A stretch of DNA of 25,745 bases, from the NCBI GenBank assembly GCA_016098155.1, contig JAAAJB010000372.1, forward strand, positions 9,091 through 34,835. Direction: 5' to 3'. Every line of letters begins with the position of its first letter. The stretch's first letter is position 1. The translations under genes and the position numbers were made by a program. The DNA comes from Actinomortierella ambigua (lineage: Eukaryota > Mortierellomycota > Mortierellomycetes > Mortierellales > Mortierellaceae). The notes under the pieces are model-generated. The model worked only from the letters and a program-made list of their open reading frames with translations, was not told the DNA's origin and did not search any database. Shown in pieces: positions 1 to 10,518 of this stretch.

Positions 1-608
1 TTTTTTTTTTTTTTTTATAAAAAAAATACTTTGCGAGTTTGGTTTGCACAAGACCACTTTACCTCAATGTTCAGGCGAGCCGCCACAAGAGATGGATCTT
101 CACTTGCAGGAGTGCTCAGTCGCTTTGCCGTTTTGATGTACTTTTTCCAGTGGCTGCGGTAAGACTCTCTCAGTTCTAAGAGATTTGATACCCACAGAAA
201 ATAGAAATGATGACGACAAAATGTCAGGGATAAGTTACATTGGTGAGAGACTGGAGGCACTCCATCCCGTTCCCCTGTCAATAGACTCCACTCCCTGCAA
301 AAGACTCCCTGTATCACCAGTGAATCCTACCAAAGTACTCGGCGTCTGCTTTGCCAAGCTCTTGAAGTCCTTGCTGGACCTCTGAAGGCAAGTTCTCCAA
401 GCCTACATTGCACAAAAGGAAGGATGTTGGTTAAGAGAAGAATACAGAAAATACTCCTCTGTTATGAACCATCAAGATGCTTGTCCTATTTGTGTATGGC
501 ATTACTCTCAATGTACTCCTCCAAGAATTCTCCTGCGGACATTGGTTGGGCTGTCAGGTTCATGCTCATGTTGGAATTCGCTGCAGACGGTGGTAATGAT
601 GAATGCAT
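1..608 (-). CDS. ING-family (inhibitor of growth) histone-binding protein, N-terminal part, cut by window edge
   Basis: Three exons read 608-506, 402-331 and 175-63, with donors GTAATG, GTAGGA and GTAAAG and consistent phases. Together they give 96 residues; the gene continues past base 1. Residues 27-58 carry the hallmark of the ING N-terminal domain: EEYIES joined across the first intron to LENLPSEV, then a charged helix. ING proteins are subunits of histone acetyltransferase or deacetylase complexes and read H3K4 methylation through a C-terminal PHD finger, which must lie outside this window. The start at 608 is the first in-frame ATG; ATGs at 569, 563 and 542 are possible alternatives. 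A pyrimidine/A-rich stretch at 1-30 lies inside the third intron. The specific ING/Yng/Pho23 subtype cannot be decided from this half. Confidence 0.72.
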
Positions 609-729
609 AAAAAACGAAATGTGACTGTCTTTTAAACTCCAGAACGACGGAGCCTCCCCTCTCTCAAAGACGCTTTACATGATTTGCACTGAAGCATTTG
701 TTATGATACTACGTATTCTGAAGGACTAT

Positions 730-1733
730 TTACTTGTTGCGCAGCTCTTCGGGGGTGTCGGGCTGGGCATGGGGGTGGGCAGCCTTGAAGGCGGGATGTT
801 CGAGCAAGGCGGCGTTGACGCGGCTGATGATGGGGTAAGGTGTCATGTCCACGTTGAAACTGCAAGTCAAAGAGAAGAAGAAGAAGAAGAAGAAGGGTCA
901 GACTTTTGCTCATCTTTCTTTTCCCGTGTGCACAGCAGGCAAAGAGTAGATCAGAAGCAACAGCACTGATGCACAATATGGCATCACAAAAAAAGAAGAC
1001 CATACCGAGCCGCGTTGTAGACCTGAGGCACCAGGGCCAGATCGGCAAGGGTGATCGAGTCGCCGTAGCAGTACTTGCCGGCAGTCTTGGCGAGAAGGGT
1101 CTCGATACCCTTGAACCCGTGGCTGGTCATCTTTTGGACCCACTCGGCCTTCTTCTTGTCGTCCTCGAGTGTCTGCAGGATCCGCATGTTGGTCACAGGC
1201 TGGATATCCATGGCCACCGCATAGGCGATTTCGCGAACCTTGGCGCGTCCCTTGGGGTCACTGGGAAGGAGAGGGACATCTATTTGTCGCGAAAAAAAAG
1301 AAGAGAGAAGAATTGGGATTGAAACAGAAAATGAGTAGATGGTCGAAGCGTGAGAGAAATATTGCAGTTTCTCCCCCCTTTGCAAACTTGCTTACCAGGA
1401 CGTGTCTCGTCGAGATACTCGATAATGGCCATTGACTGGGAAATGACCTCTCCATCGATGGCGAGAGCAGGGACCATGCCCAGGGGCTGAATGGCCTGGT
1501 ACTCGGGTGTTTTCTGTGAGGAAAGAGAGCGGAGAGTCAGTCTGCCGCGTGATTTAAAAAAAGTGCGGATTTGACGGATGGGAAACAATCATTGAACTCA
1601 CATGTTCGCCCTTGATAAGGCTGACAATGTGTTGCTTGTACGGGATATTCTTGATGTTGAGGGCAATACGCGTGCGGTAGGAGCACGAGGAGCGGAAGTA
1701 GCCGTACAGGGTGACTTCGTTGTTCTGCGACAT
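730..1733 (-). CDS. Maleylacetoacetate isomerase / zeta-class glutathione S-transferase
   Basis: Four exons (1733-1602, 1513-1396, 1279-1006, 859-730) join in phase to 217 residues, the usual length of the family (about 216). The enzyme isomerises maleylacetoacetate to fumarylacetoacetate with glutathione in phenylalanine/tyrosine breakdown, in the cytosol or mitochondria. Seen in the sequence: the zeta-class active-site motif [14 protein letters not shown] at residues 15-28, the thioredoxin-fold P-x-L segment (GMVPAL), [11 protein letters not shown], and the C-terminal helix segment [18 protein letters not shown]. It ends with a TAA at 732-730. The next gene on the same strand (ING family) starts about 120 bases downstream. 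A TATA-like TATTTAAG lies near 1809-1816, and the 5' leader ends in an ACC repeat directly against the ATG. Confidence 0.93.
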
Positions 1734-1766
1734 GGTGGTGGTGGTGGTGGTGGTGGTGGTGGTGGT
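1734..1766 (-). repeat. (ACC)11 microsatellite abutting the isomerase start codon
   Basis: On the plus strand this is eleven perfect copies of GGT; on the sense strand of the isomerase it reads eleven ACC units ending exactly at the ATG. It therefore forms the last 33 bases of the 5' leader. The histidine- and proline-rich open frames here are products of the repeat, not genes. Confidence 0.95.
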
Positions 1767-2456
1767 GAATGAGGAAGAATGAGTTTCCGAGTAACCCCAA
1801 CCACGACCTTAAATACAAAAGTATCAAGGGGTTTACAGGAGTATGATTTTGTGGGGGAGTGAGTGAGAGAGTGAGTGAGAAAATAAAAGAGAGAGGGAGA
1901 GAGAGAGATGGGCAGACTTGTCAGGGCAGGGTACCTCGGACAACGGCGGCGACGGCGATGATGGTTACAGCGCATGCCGCTCTCTTTCCCAATCTCTTGG
2001 TGACTCGTGTTGACCCCAGATGAGTAACCCGAGTGTGGAGAGTGTGTGTCTGTCTGTCTCTCTCGCTCTCGCTCTCTCTGTCTGTCTGTCTGTCTCTCTC
2101 TCTCTCGTTCTCCTTCCCTACCTCTCTCTCTCTGCGGCGCGTCAAGACGAGAGAAAGAGAGTCTATAATAGGCGACTCACTGAGAGTGAGAGTCAAGGAA
2201 GGATGGAGAGTGGCGGTGCCATGGTTGCCACTTTGCCACTGCTCCAGTGATCTCGCATGATGATATATATATATTTTTTTATGATGGCCTTGGCCCGGTC
2301 CACCAGGGCCCTTGGGCTGGATTCATTTTCTCCCCTATTCTTTTTTTTTTTTTCAGGAGGTCTCTTTTTTGTCTCTCCTCCTTTTTCCAACCACTTCCTT
2401 CTTTCCTTCTTCCATTACTCCTCATCCCCGATTGTCCAATCCACATCCCACACACA
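1767..2456. other. Divergent promoter region with low-complexity tracts
   Basis: This interval of about 690 bases separates the minus-strand isomerase from the plus-strand metacaspase, so it must hold both promoters. It contains a GAGA/GAGT-rich tract (about 1858-1910), a long TC/TGTC-rich tract (about 2045-2140) and an AT dinucleotide run at 2263-2274. Further on are a T-run and pyrimidine-rich leader (2338-2420) in front of the metacaspase ATG. The AT run could serve as a TATA element about 185 bases upstream of that ATG. I see no convincing coding sequence; the open frames follow the simple repeats. Confidence 0.6.
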
Positions 2457-4354
2457 ATGTATCCGGGACACTACTCCTCCACAGGACCACAGTACCAGCA
2501 GCCGCAGTACCCGCCCCCGGGCCAGCCTGCGCACCCCCCTGCCCCCAACGTCTACGCCCCACCTGGGAGTGCACCTCCCCCTGGAACATACCCTCCTCCA
2601 GCTGGCTACCCGGCCTACCCACCCCCGCAGCCAGGCATGCCCACACCCCACGCAGCCCCCAAAGCACACACTCCCTATGGCGCACCTCCTCCTCCCTATC
2701 CCTCGCCCGCTGCACCCTTTGGAGCCCCTCCCGCCCTGCCTCCACGTGCCCCATACGGTGCCCCTCCAACATCCTATGCGCCACCCGCCCATGCACCTCC
2801 TGCTGCCCCTGGCCACTACGGCGCTCCTCCTGGAGCCCCGTCTCCCTATGGAACAGCTCCTCCTCCCATGTACGCGCCTCCTCCAGGAATGGTGAGTGAT
2901 TGTCTTCTTGCTGCCTCCGACACCATTCTCAAATGTTGTCACACCAGCCAGTGTTGTTGTGGCAAATTGTGTACCAGCTGGACAATGGTGCAAAAGGCTC
3001 CTTCTCTCGCCGTGTAAAAAGTAACCTTATCCCCCTCCCCTGCTCCTCCCCTTTTTTTTCATTTGCGCCGCACTCATCTTAGATTGCTGCCTCTCAGGTG
3101 CCGCCGCCTCCTCAGGGCTGGGTGATGCAACAGTCACTGCACGGCTTGCCGCCGCCCAACTTCCAGCTCTCCAACTGCACTGGCCGCAAGCGAGGGCTCT
3201 TCATCGGCATCAACTACTTCCGCCAGCGCAATGAACTTCGTGGCTGTATCAACGATGTCCGCAACATCAAGGCCTTTTTGTTCCGTCAGTATGGCTTCCG
3301 TGAGGAGGACTCGGTCACCTTGACCGACGACCAGCGCGATCCGAGCAGGATCCCAACTAAGGCCAACATTATGGCTGCTATGCAGTGGCTCGTCCGTGAT
3401 GCCCGCCCCAACGATTCGTATGTTTTGTTTGTTTTGTTTGTTGGACGGCTGTGTTGGGAAGACTTGAAAAAGCTTTACGACTCTATTACTGTCATGATCG
3501 TTTACGAGGCTCTTTTTTTATATTCTCTTGGACACTAGGTTCTTCTTCCATTTCAGTGGACACGGTGGACAGACCAAGGATGTTGACGGCGACGAGGACG
3601 ATGGCTTTGATGAGACAATCTATCCAGTGGACCATGAGCGCGCCGGAGTCATCACGGACGACACCCTGCATGCCATTATGGTCCGACCCTTGCCCCCAGG
3701 CTGTCGTCTCACGGCCGTCATGGACTGTTGTCACTCTGGATCGGCGCTGGATCTGCCGTACATCTATGGCACCCAGGGCCAACTGAAGGAGACCAACCTG
3801 TTGGCGGATGCGGGATCCGGACTCATGAATGCCGGCATGGCCTACCTTCGAGGCGATTTGGGCAGTGTTGTCAACTCACTGGGCGGCCTCGGCAAGAAGC
3901 TGTCCAACCCCAACAGCAAGCAAAAGCAGATCCGCGAAAAATCAAGCCCGGCTGATGTGGTCATGTTCAGTGGATGCAAGGACACACAGACATCTGCGGA
4001 TGCGCACGAAAAGGGTTTTGGTATGACGGGTGCCATGACATTCGCCATGATCACAGCGTAAGTGTTGTTGTTGTTATTATTATTATTGTTGTAGTACGTT
4101 GTGCAAGATGTAAGCGAGAGTATCCACTACTCTTAAAAGCGAAGAGATCCCCTGTACTCTAACCAACATACAAACTTTTTTTGGACTTTTTTTTCCTCCT
4201 ATCGCTGTGCTCGTGTAGTTTGACAGCCAATCCTCGTCAGTCATATCTGCAGCTGCTCAATGCAATCCGTGAGATTCTGCGCACAAAATACTCGCAGAAA
4301 CCCCAACTTAGCTCCAGTCACCCTGTCGACCTCAACATTCTCTTTACCATGTAA
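2457..4354 (+). CDS. Metacaspase (type I, proline-rich prodomain; caspase-like cysteine peptidase)
   Basis: Four exons (2457-2891, 3098-3417, 3539-4057, 4219-4354) join in phase to 469 residues. Metacaspases are calcium-dependent cysteine peptidases that cleave after Arg/Lys and act in fungal stress response, protein quality control and cell death. Residues 1-145 are a low-complexity prodomain rich in Pro, Ala, Gly and Tyr with repeated YGAPP/YAPP units. The p20-like domain starts about residue 170 with [12 protein letters not shown]. The catalytic His is in FHFSGHGGQ (His260) and the catalytic Cys in MDCCHSGS (Cys316). An acidic stretch ([12 protein letters not shown]) follows the His, and a p10-like region runs from about residue 375 to the end. 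All key residues are present, so it should be active. The next gene begins 150 bases downstream on the same strand. Confidence 0.95.
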
Positions 4355-4505
4355 CCCATACTTACGACTTCTAAATTTCAGTAAATTTCGGCGCATCATT
4401 TGTGACTTTGTTTCCTGTCGCTGTATGGTTGATTCAAACTTGAATGCTGATCAGTGCAATTCCTGAAACAAACTCACCCTAACAACGCATTGACAGACGC
4501 TCGGC

Positions 4506-5592
4506 ATGGCAGAGGCACCCCACAAGAAGGAGCTTTCGGGCAAGCTCATGACCATGAAGGTATAGGCATTCATCATGTTATTCATTAGTGCTGCTGGGGA
4601 GGAGGACTCGCCTAACCTTGACTTTAAACGATTGTCAACCTCACCCCTTCCCTACCACCTGTAGTTTATGCAACGCCAGCAGGAGCGAGAAACAAGAGCC
4701 AAGCTGGAGCAGGAGAAGATTCGCGTCGTGACAGAGGCTCACTGGGTCATTGATCGCAAGGGCGGGGAACTTCCAAAGCCGTATGTTGAGTGCAGTGTGC
4801 TTCGGGCATGTGCAGCGTTCGTTTTGTAGTATTGCTCCCACTCGCTAACATCACTCCGTCTTTTTTTTTTTCAAAATTATGTTTATGTAGCAAATTCCAG
4901 GTGGAGTACGAGCCAAGTTATCTTCAGATGTACTCGACACAGTCGACAACTGTTGGACGGACGTCGTTCCAAAAGTTTAACAAGGACGTCGAGGTATTTT
5001 TTTTTTACCACCTGGGGCAACGGCACAGTTTGGAACACAAGGAAGAGAGGGATTCACCAGGAAACGACGCGATGACAGTCGAACAACATGCCACTGTTCT
5101 GGAGCTCAGAGATACAATAGCGATGAAGGAAGACAACGAGAAATATTATCTTCTTTCGGTGCTCAATAATTTTAACTGCCCACCTTATCGCCCGCATCCT
5201 CTCTCGGGGATTTTTTTTTCTATCATTATGTCCGATAGCGCACAGCATCTGATTCCAAGAAGACACAACGTCTGGAGCGTGAGCTGAAGCGAGAGCGACA
5301 TGACGAGTTGAGCGACTCGGAGATGGCCAAGGTGTTGGGCACTGATTCGAACGATATCCTGGGAGGGCCAGCACCTGCAGCCAAGAAGCACAAGGCCTCG
5401 GCCTCGAACAGACGTGAGTCTGGCAACCGTCGACCTTTGCTGAAAGGCCACAAGAGCGACCAGCGCCAACAAAAGGAAGGCTCCGCCGCTGCCGCCGCAC
5501 CAGCTGGTGCATCGTCCCGAACGATACAGGAAACATCCGCGTCGCCTTCATCGACGCCAGAGGAGCCAAAGTTTATGAAGCCAAAGGATTAG
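4506..5592 (+). CDS. M-phase phosphoprotein 6 (MPP6)-like nuclear exosome cofactor
   Basis: Exons 4506-4559, 4665-4780, 4891-4993 and 5239-5592 give 208 residues. MPP6 is a small RNA-binding protein that anchors the Mtr4 helicase to the nuclear RNA exosome, for 5.8S rRNA maturation and RNA surveillance. Family marks: the N-terminal LSGKLMTMKFMQR and EAHWVID; GRTSFQKFNKDVE, matching the conserved G-R-x-SF-x-x-FN-x-x-VE block; an acidic SDSEMAK segment; a basic, Ala/Ser-rich tail; and the C-terminal FMKPKD typical of the family. The last intron (4994-5238) is long for this gene and its acceptor is weak. I chose it because the reading phase is kept and other acceptors hit stops. The protein is somewhat longer than the human one because of the tail. 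Confidence 0.88.
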
Positions 5593-6077
5593 TTGCAACC
5601 ACTCGCTGCTCATCAATCCCGATTCGCACTCCTGTATCATAGCCTCATTCGCATGAAAAGAAAGAAAATATATTGTTGTATGAACCATTTTTTCTATGCA
5701 AAGTGATAAGCCAAGTGGAGCATAGTGATGATAATCGTTGCCAAAGGGAATAGGCTCTAGCATCCATGGGAGGATACAGCAATCCCCGTCCCCACTTCCC
5801 CCTTGTTGATATGAAAATCATGTGTGCAATTATGTGCTCGGGACGAATCTGGTTGTGGTCGACAACTAGCCAACAGTGACCAGGGAGGGCGAAGGTGTGC
5901 CGCGAGTGAGCGGGTCGGTGATTTTCATCCAAATGGGATGGCTGTATTTCCGTACATTAATAGAAGAAAATAACAATTTCCTGATCCGGCTCTCCAACCA
6001 ACTCACCTCGACACCGCGTGAACATTTGTGCAGGGTTCCTTCTCATTAATGCTCGCTTTGCTTCGTCAGACACCAGG
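5593..6077 (+). other. Intergenic: MPP6 3' region and AP-3 mu promoter
   Basis: These 485 bases separate two plus-strand genes. The first part is AT-rich and contains aaaatatattg-type sequence near 5665-5675 that could serve for 3' end formation. A minus-strand frame of 95 residues crosses 5645-5932, but it has no family similarity that I can see and I do not call it. Confidence 0.4.
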
Positions 6078-7807
6078 ATGCCAGTAATCGAATCGCTCTT
6101 TGTGCTGTCACCAACAGGGTATTGAAACCATTCCAGGAACTGCGAGGGCGTTGGACAACCTCCCCCCCCCCCTCAGGAACGCAAGCCCCCTCATCGAAAA
6201 AAAGATGTCAATGTGAACCTCATCGTGTTAGCTTCTCCATCTACCCATCTATCGCACAACCCCAATAGCAAGGTCATCATTGAAAAGCACTGGCATAACC
6301 TCATATCGCGCAAGATTGTCGACTATTTCAATGAACAGGTTGCCAAGATTCTGGCAGCCAGCGAGGATGTGACACGCCAGGATGTTCCACCAATTCTCTC
6401 CTCACCAAGATACCAGCTCCTGAATGTCTACCGCGACAACCTGACGTACCTCTGCCCAGTCAGCAAAGAAGGTAAAAAAAAATCGGTCTGCAGCTACTTT
6501 TTGTGATAGCTTTGGAGTTTTATCTTTGTGCGTTTAACGAACTATATGAACACTAAACCCCCCTACCCTCCTTTTTCGTTTTTTTTTCTACCACACATAT
6601 CTAGTGGACCCAATGATGGTCTTTGAGTTTATCCATCGGATTCCCGACTTGATGCAAGAATACTTTGGCCAGGTCTCGGAGACAGTGATCAAAGAGAACT
6701 TTGTGACAGTGTACCAACTACTGGAGGAGATGATGGACGACGGCTTCCCACTGATGACGGAGCCGAATGCACTCAAGGAGATCGTGCCGCCACCGACGAT
6801 CCTGAACAAGGTGATTAACACCATGAGCGCAGGCACCAACTCACGGACGCGCAAGATGCCGAACGGCATGTCGAACCTGCCCTGGCGCAAGGCCGGGGTC
6901 AAGTACTCGAGCAACGAGATCTTCTTTGACATTGTGGATGAGATTGATGCCATCGTCGACTCGACCGGAAAAGTCGTTTCGTGCGAGGCCCATGGTTCCA
7001 TCCAGGCCAACTCGAGACTCTCGGGCATGCCGGACCTCACCCTCAAGTTTGTCAACCCTCGACTCGTCGACGACTGCTCCTTTCATCAGTCGGTCCGCTT
7101 CCACAAGTGGGAGACTGAGAAGGTGCTCTCGTTTGTTCCTCCAGATGGCCAATTCCAGCTTATGAGCTATCGGTATGAGAACGGGAAAGGGGGTGGATTG
7201 GAGAGGGTACCAAATTGAAACGATTGTCGGATATTTGCAGTGAAGGGGACGTACTAGGTGAAAAAAAAAATCAAGTCGAAAAAAGCGGATGAAGCCCCGC
7301 TCACGATGACTTTATTTCTTTCGTATTTTTAGAGTGAACCTTCCAAGTATGCAGACATTGCCTATTCAAGTGAAGCCGTCGATTCACATTGGACCCAACG
7401 GAGGCAAGCTCGAGATCTCGATCAACTTGCGTCAGACGGACGGGAAGCCCGTGGAAGGATGCGTGCTGACAATACCGATGCACAAGTCGACGATGAACCT
7501 GATGGCGACGCTGAATCAAGGGCAGTACATGTTTGATCCCGTGACCAAGAGTTTGCGCTGGGATGTGGGCAAGATCATGCCTCGGGAACGGGCACCGGTC
7601 CTGTCGGCGACGTTTAGCTATGGCAAGGGTGTGACGCAGGAGCAGGTTGCGAACGCAGGATACACCCTCACGGTCGAGTTCCTGATCAACATGTACTCGC
7701 TCTCGGGACTCAAGGTCGATGCACTCCAGTTGTTCAATGAGGCCTACAAGCCGTACAAGGGCGTGAGGAGCGTGACAAAGGCTGGGCGTTACCATATAAG
7801 ACTATAG
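6078..7807 (+). CDS. AP-3 adaptor complex subunit mu
   Basis: Four exons (6078-6118, 6269-6471, 6605-7172, 7333-7807) join in phase to 428 residues, close to the usual length of about 418. The mu subunit of AP-3 recognises tyrosine-type sorting signals in cargo moving from the Golgi/endosome to the vacuole. Seen here: the N-terminal longin-like part (VIESLFVLSPTG, then IIEKHW, SPRYQLLNVYRDNL); the linker VYQLLEEMMDDGFPL with PPTILNKV, which is AP-3 rather than AP-1/AP-2-like; and the mu homology domain from about residue 180 (LPWRKAGVKYSSNEIFFDI, SGMPDLTLKFVNPRLVDD, VLSFVPPDGQFQLMSY). It ends in KPYKGVRSVTKAG, as in AP-3 mu of other eukaryotes. Nothing looks broken. Confidence 0.95.
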
Positions 7808-8102
7808 TTTTTTTCTTCTTCTTTCGTGTTATCTGTATCATAACCAAAACAAACACAAACAAACCGCACCCCCCTCATCAGAAACCTCGCGCCTCGTGTC
7901 TCCTTTTTTTTTGGCAACTTCCAAACCGGTAATTCATAGGGGGGGGGGTACTTTTCTATATCTCAAGTCCAGATCTCAAAAAATGGCTAAGTATTATTTC
8001 ATTGTAAAGCATAAATGGTCATCAAGGAAGTTTGGCATAGTGGCCATTGGGCGTAGAATTCATGGTCATAAAGAAAGAAAAAAAAAAGTATCTCATCTGT
8101 CG
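7808..8102. other. Short convergent intergenic region
   Basis: The AP-3 mu gene ends at 7807 and the opposing gene's stop is at 8103. The spacer is A/T- and homopolymer-rich (T, C, G and A runs) and probably holds both 3' ends. Nothing else is visible. Confidence 0.5.
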
Positions 8103-10223
8103 TTATTTGCGTTTCTTTGTCATACGAGTATCCGTTGAGCCGACCAATGGGTCCGTCGTCGGCTTTCGTTTGCCTCGCTTGGAATTTGCAGGAGGAGGAA
8201 GAGGAGGAGGAGGCTGCGCCGCCACGCTCATCGTACTATTCCTTGCCGCTATACGCTCACTCCTTCGGGTGGGGATAGTAGGCTCTCGACGGAGGCGTCG
8301 ACGTTTGGGCGCAGAGACGAAAGGGCTCGTTTCCCCAACAACATGAGCAGGGGCAAAGGTCGAAGCATCAACGGCGTCGACGGTGGCCAAAGTTGCTGTG
8401 GCTATTGAAGCTACCGCCAAAGCCCGAGAGAGGAGCGGATGAGATGGACTAAGGGCCGCAGAGGCAGCAGTTGTGGCATTGGTGGTAGTATCATCATTAG
8501 GAGGTGTGAGTGTGCCAGACGTGCTCGGGCCAACAGGGAAAGGGGGCATCATCGATGGTATCGACGACAAAGTCGAGGGGTGTGGGGCGTTACTGCTCAC
8601 TACTGATCGGCGCCCCTTCAGTCGGCGGTTGCTCCGTAGATGATGACCATTGCTGTCGCCATGTAACGATCGTGAATGGGCTCCAGCGATGGTGGTTGGC
8701 ATGAACGTGGCTGAGGAGTCAGCGGTGTTGCCTATGGTGGAACATGGAGTAGCTGCAGGAGCAGTAGCTGAAATGGATGCTTGGTCGTACAGGGTCTGTG
8801 CGGAGGGGAGCGAGGAGTGAGGCTCCGTAGCCCGTGGAGGGCTAGGAGCAGCAGGCAACGGCGAGGTTACTAATGGTGTTGCCGGCGCTCCTGTAGGGAC
8901 GGAAACGACAGGCAACGGTTCTGCTGTAGTAGGGATATGGCTGACAGGCAACAAAGGCAAAGGTAGACCAAGCGCTGGCACCTCGACTAGAGGTGAGGGA
9001 AGTATCGCAAAGTGTAGGCCATCGCCCATGGACCCATTACTTGAAACTACCCTTAGCGCTAGAGGTGTAGCGTGGTTCTGCGTGCTTGTGGTATCCCAGG
9101 AGGACGGAGGCGGTCTTGTGCTGGCTAGGTTCACTTCCGGGGTTTCTGTCGCAAACTGCGGAGCGGGTGTAATGGAAGGCGGAGGGATAGCGTAGACCCC
9201 ACCAGGCGTCGGAATCTGCATGGTGTGAATGATGCGGTGAGTAGACGGGTTTAGGGATTCACCATGCTCAACCAGATACGCCCCTGACATGGTGCCATCC
9301 CTAAGTGATCTCATTCGAAGAGTAGGCACTGCAAGGGCGGGCATGCCGGATACGACTGTCACTTCAATCCCCAAAGGCCCTTGTGCGTGGAGAGGAGGCA
9401 TGGCAGTGCTGTACGGAAGAGGAGGTGGCAGAGGCGGGCGCAATTGAGGCGGGAGATTCAGTGAACTATGCAAGGTGCTTGGAAGAGGGAGAGAGGGTAG
9501 AGACACAGGTGGGATGTTGACGACAGGTATGGTGACCGACTCCTTCATATTGGTAGGAACGGCAACGGCATGGGCATACATCTGAAAAGGTAAAGCTCCA
9601 GATGGCCTACGCACCGGTGGTGCCACACTCGGAAGTGTGGGGATAGCGGGTGTACGAGTTGAAGAAGTTTGTGCCATAGATCTAGTAGCCAAAGTGGTCT
9701 CCAGAGGGATTGTGCTTGCTGTTGACGATGCTGGTACTGTTGTCGCTGTTGTCGCTGCTCTTGTCGTTGTTGCTGCTGCCATTAATGTGCCCGGTGGGGT
9801 TGTATCCACCACGTATACTTGGCGAGGGTCAGCCTCATACCGGCGAGGCACCACGCTGCAAGTGTGAAGATGAATCCGAGAGAGAGAGAGAGAGAGAGAG
9901 AAGGGGGGTTAGGCATTGAATAGAGAACTTTTCCATGGCAGCGACAAGAACCTGGATACAACTTACACTTCATCTGCTAGTGCGAGCATGCGGACCTGTC
10001 GAGATCCAACAAGCAGGCGCTGCATGTGGGGAAAGTTGCTTCGGATGTGTCGATCAATAATGACATGAAACGGTCGTCTATCAATAGGGCTGCTGTACTC
10101 TGTTGGGTCGGCCACAAACTGGTAGATGGGAACTTGGATCGAGACCATCGTTCCCTGTTGACTGCATCCTTGAATCGTCTGGAAAGAGCCGGTGTCGACG
10201 AGAGTGGTCTGTGTTGGCTCCAT
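8103..10223 (-). CDS. Uncharacterised disordered Pro/Thr/Ser-rich protein, probably nuclear
   Basis: Two exons (10223-9967 and 9855-8103) join in phase (donor GTAAGT, acceptor TTGCAG) to 669 residues. Residues 1 to about 115 look folded: they lack the composition bias of the rest and contain VSIQVPIYQFV, RRPFHVIIDRHIRSNFP and RRYEADPRQVYVVDT. I do not recognise this as a known domain. The remainder is long, low in charge and rich in Pro, Thr, Ser and Ala. The C-terminus is basic, with KRRRLRREPTIPTRRSERIAARN-like clusters (key residues K-R-R-R, then R-R-S-E-R-I-A) and a final KKRK, which suggests nuclear import. An earlier in-frame start would need a non-ATG codon, so the ATG at 10223 is used. 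A TATATATA element lies 116 bases upstream. Function unknown. Confidence 0.75.
9878..9901. repeat. (GA)n/(TC)n microsatellite inside an intron
   Basis: A perfect GA run of about 24 bases lies in the only intron of the 669-residue protein gene. On the sense strand it is a TC run a few bases upstream of the TTGCAG acceptor, so it may serve as the polypyrimidine tract. Confidence 0.9.
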
Positions 10224-10338
10224 GGTGCTGGTAGTGACAACAAGACTGATGGGTGCTGGAAATGTCTGGGTAGAATGGATAGCAAGGTAGGAAGGAGTAG
10301 CGAAGAGAGACAATGAATGAAGAAGAGAAGCAGGGAGG

Positions 10339-10346
10339 TATATATA
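10339..10346 (-). promoter_or_regulatory. Probable TATA box of the 669-residue protein gene
   Basis: TATATATA lies 116 bases upstream of the minus-strand ATG at 10223, a plausible place for a core promoter with a leader of roughly 80-90 bases. Confidence 0.5.
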
Positions 10347-10518
10347 GGGCAGGTGCTATGGTTAAGAACGAACCACCTGCGTAACGAGCGACAAGTTATG
10401 ACCATTGCTATTGTTTTCACTGTCATATAGATAAAAACAGAGTGTGGATACATATCTGGAAGGAATGGATGGGTCAAATTAGAGGCTGGTTAAAAGAGAG
10501 GCTGATCCAACAACTTGC

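Noticed and set aside
1537..1827. Polyhistidine / polyproline open frames on the minus strand
   Set aside because: They are translations of the (ACC)11 leader repeat in other frames, overlapping the isomerase gene.
2020..2260. Ser/Leu/Val-rich open frames resembling hydrophobic proteins
   Set aside because: They are produced by the TC/TGTC low-complexity tract in the divergent promoter.
2415..2993. Gly/Arg/Trp-rich 192-residue minus-strand frame
   Set aside because: It is antisense to the proline-rich prodomain exon of the metacaspase; its composition mirrors that exon.
5645..5932. 95-residue minus-strand open frame between MPP6 and AP-3 mu
   Set aside because: No similarity, no conserved start context, and it lies in ordinary intergenic sequence.
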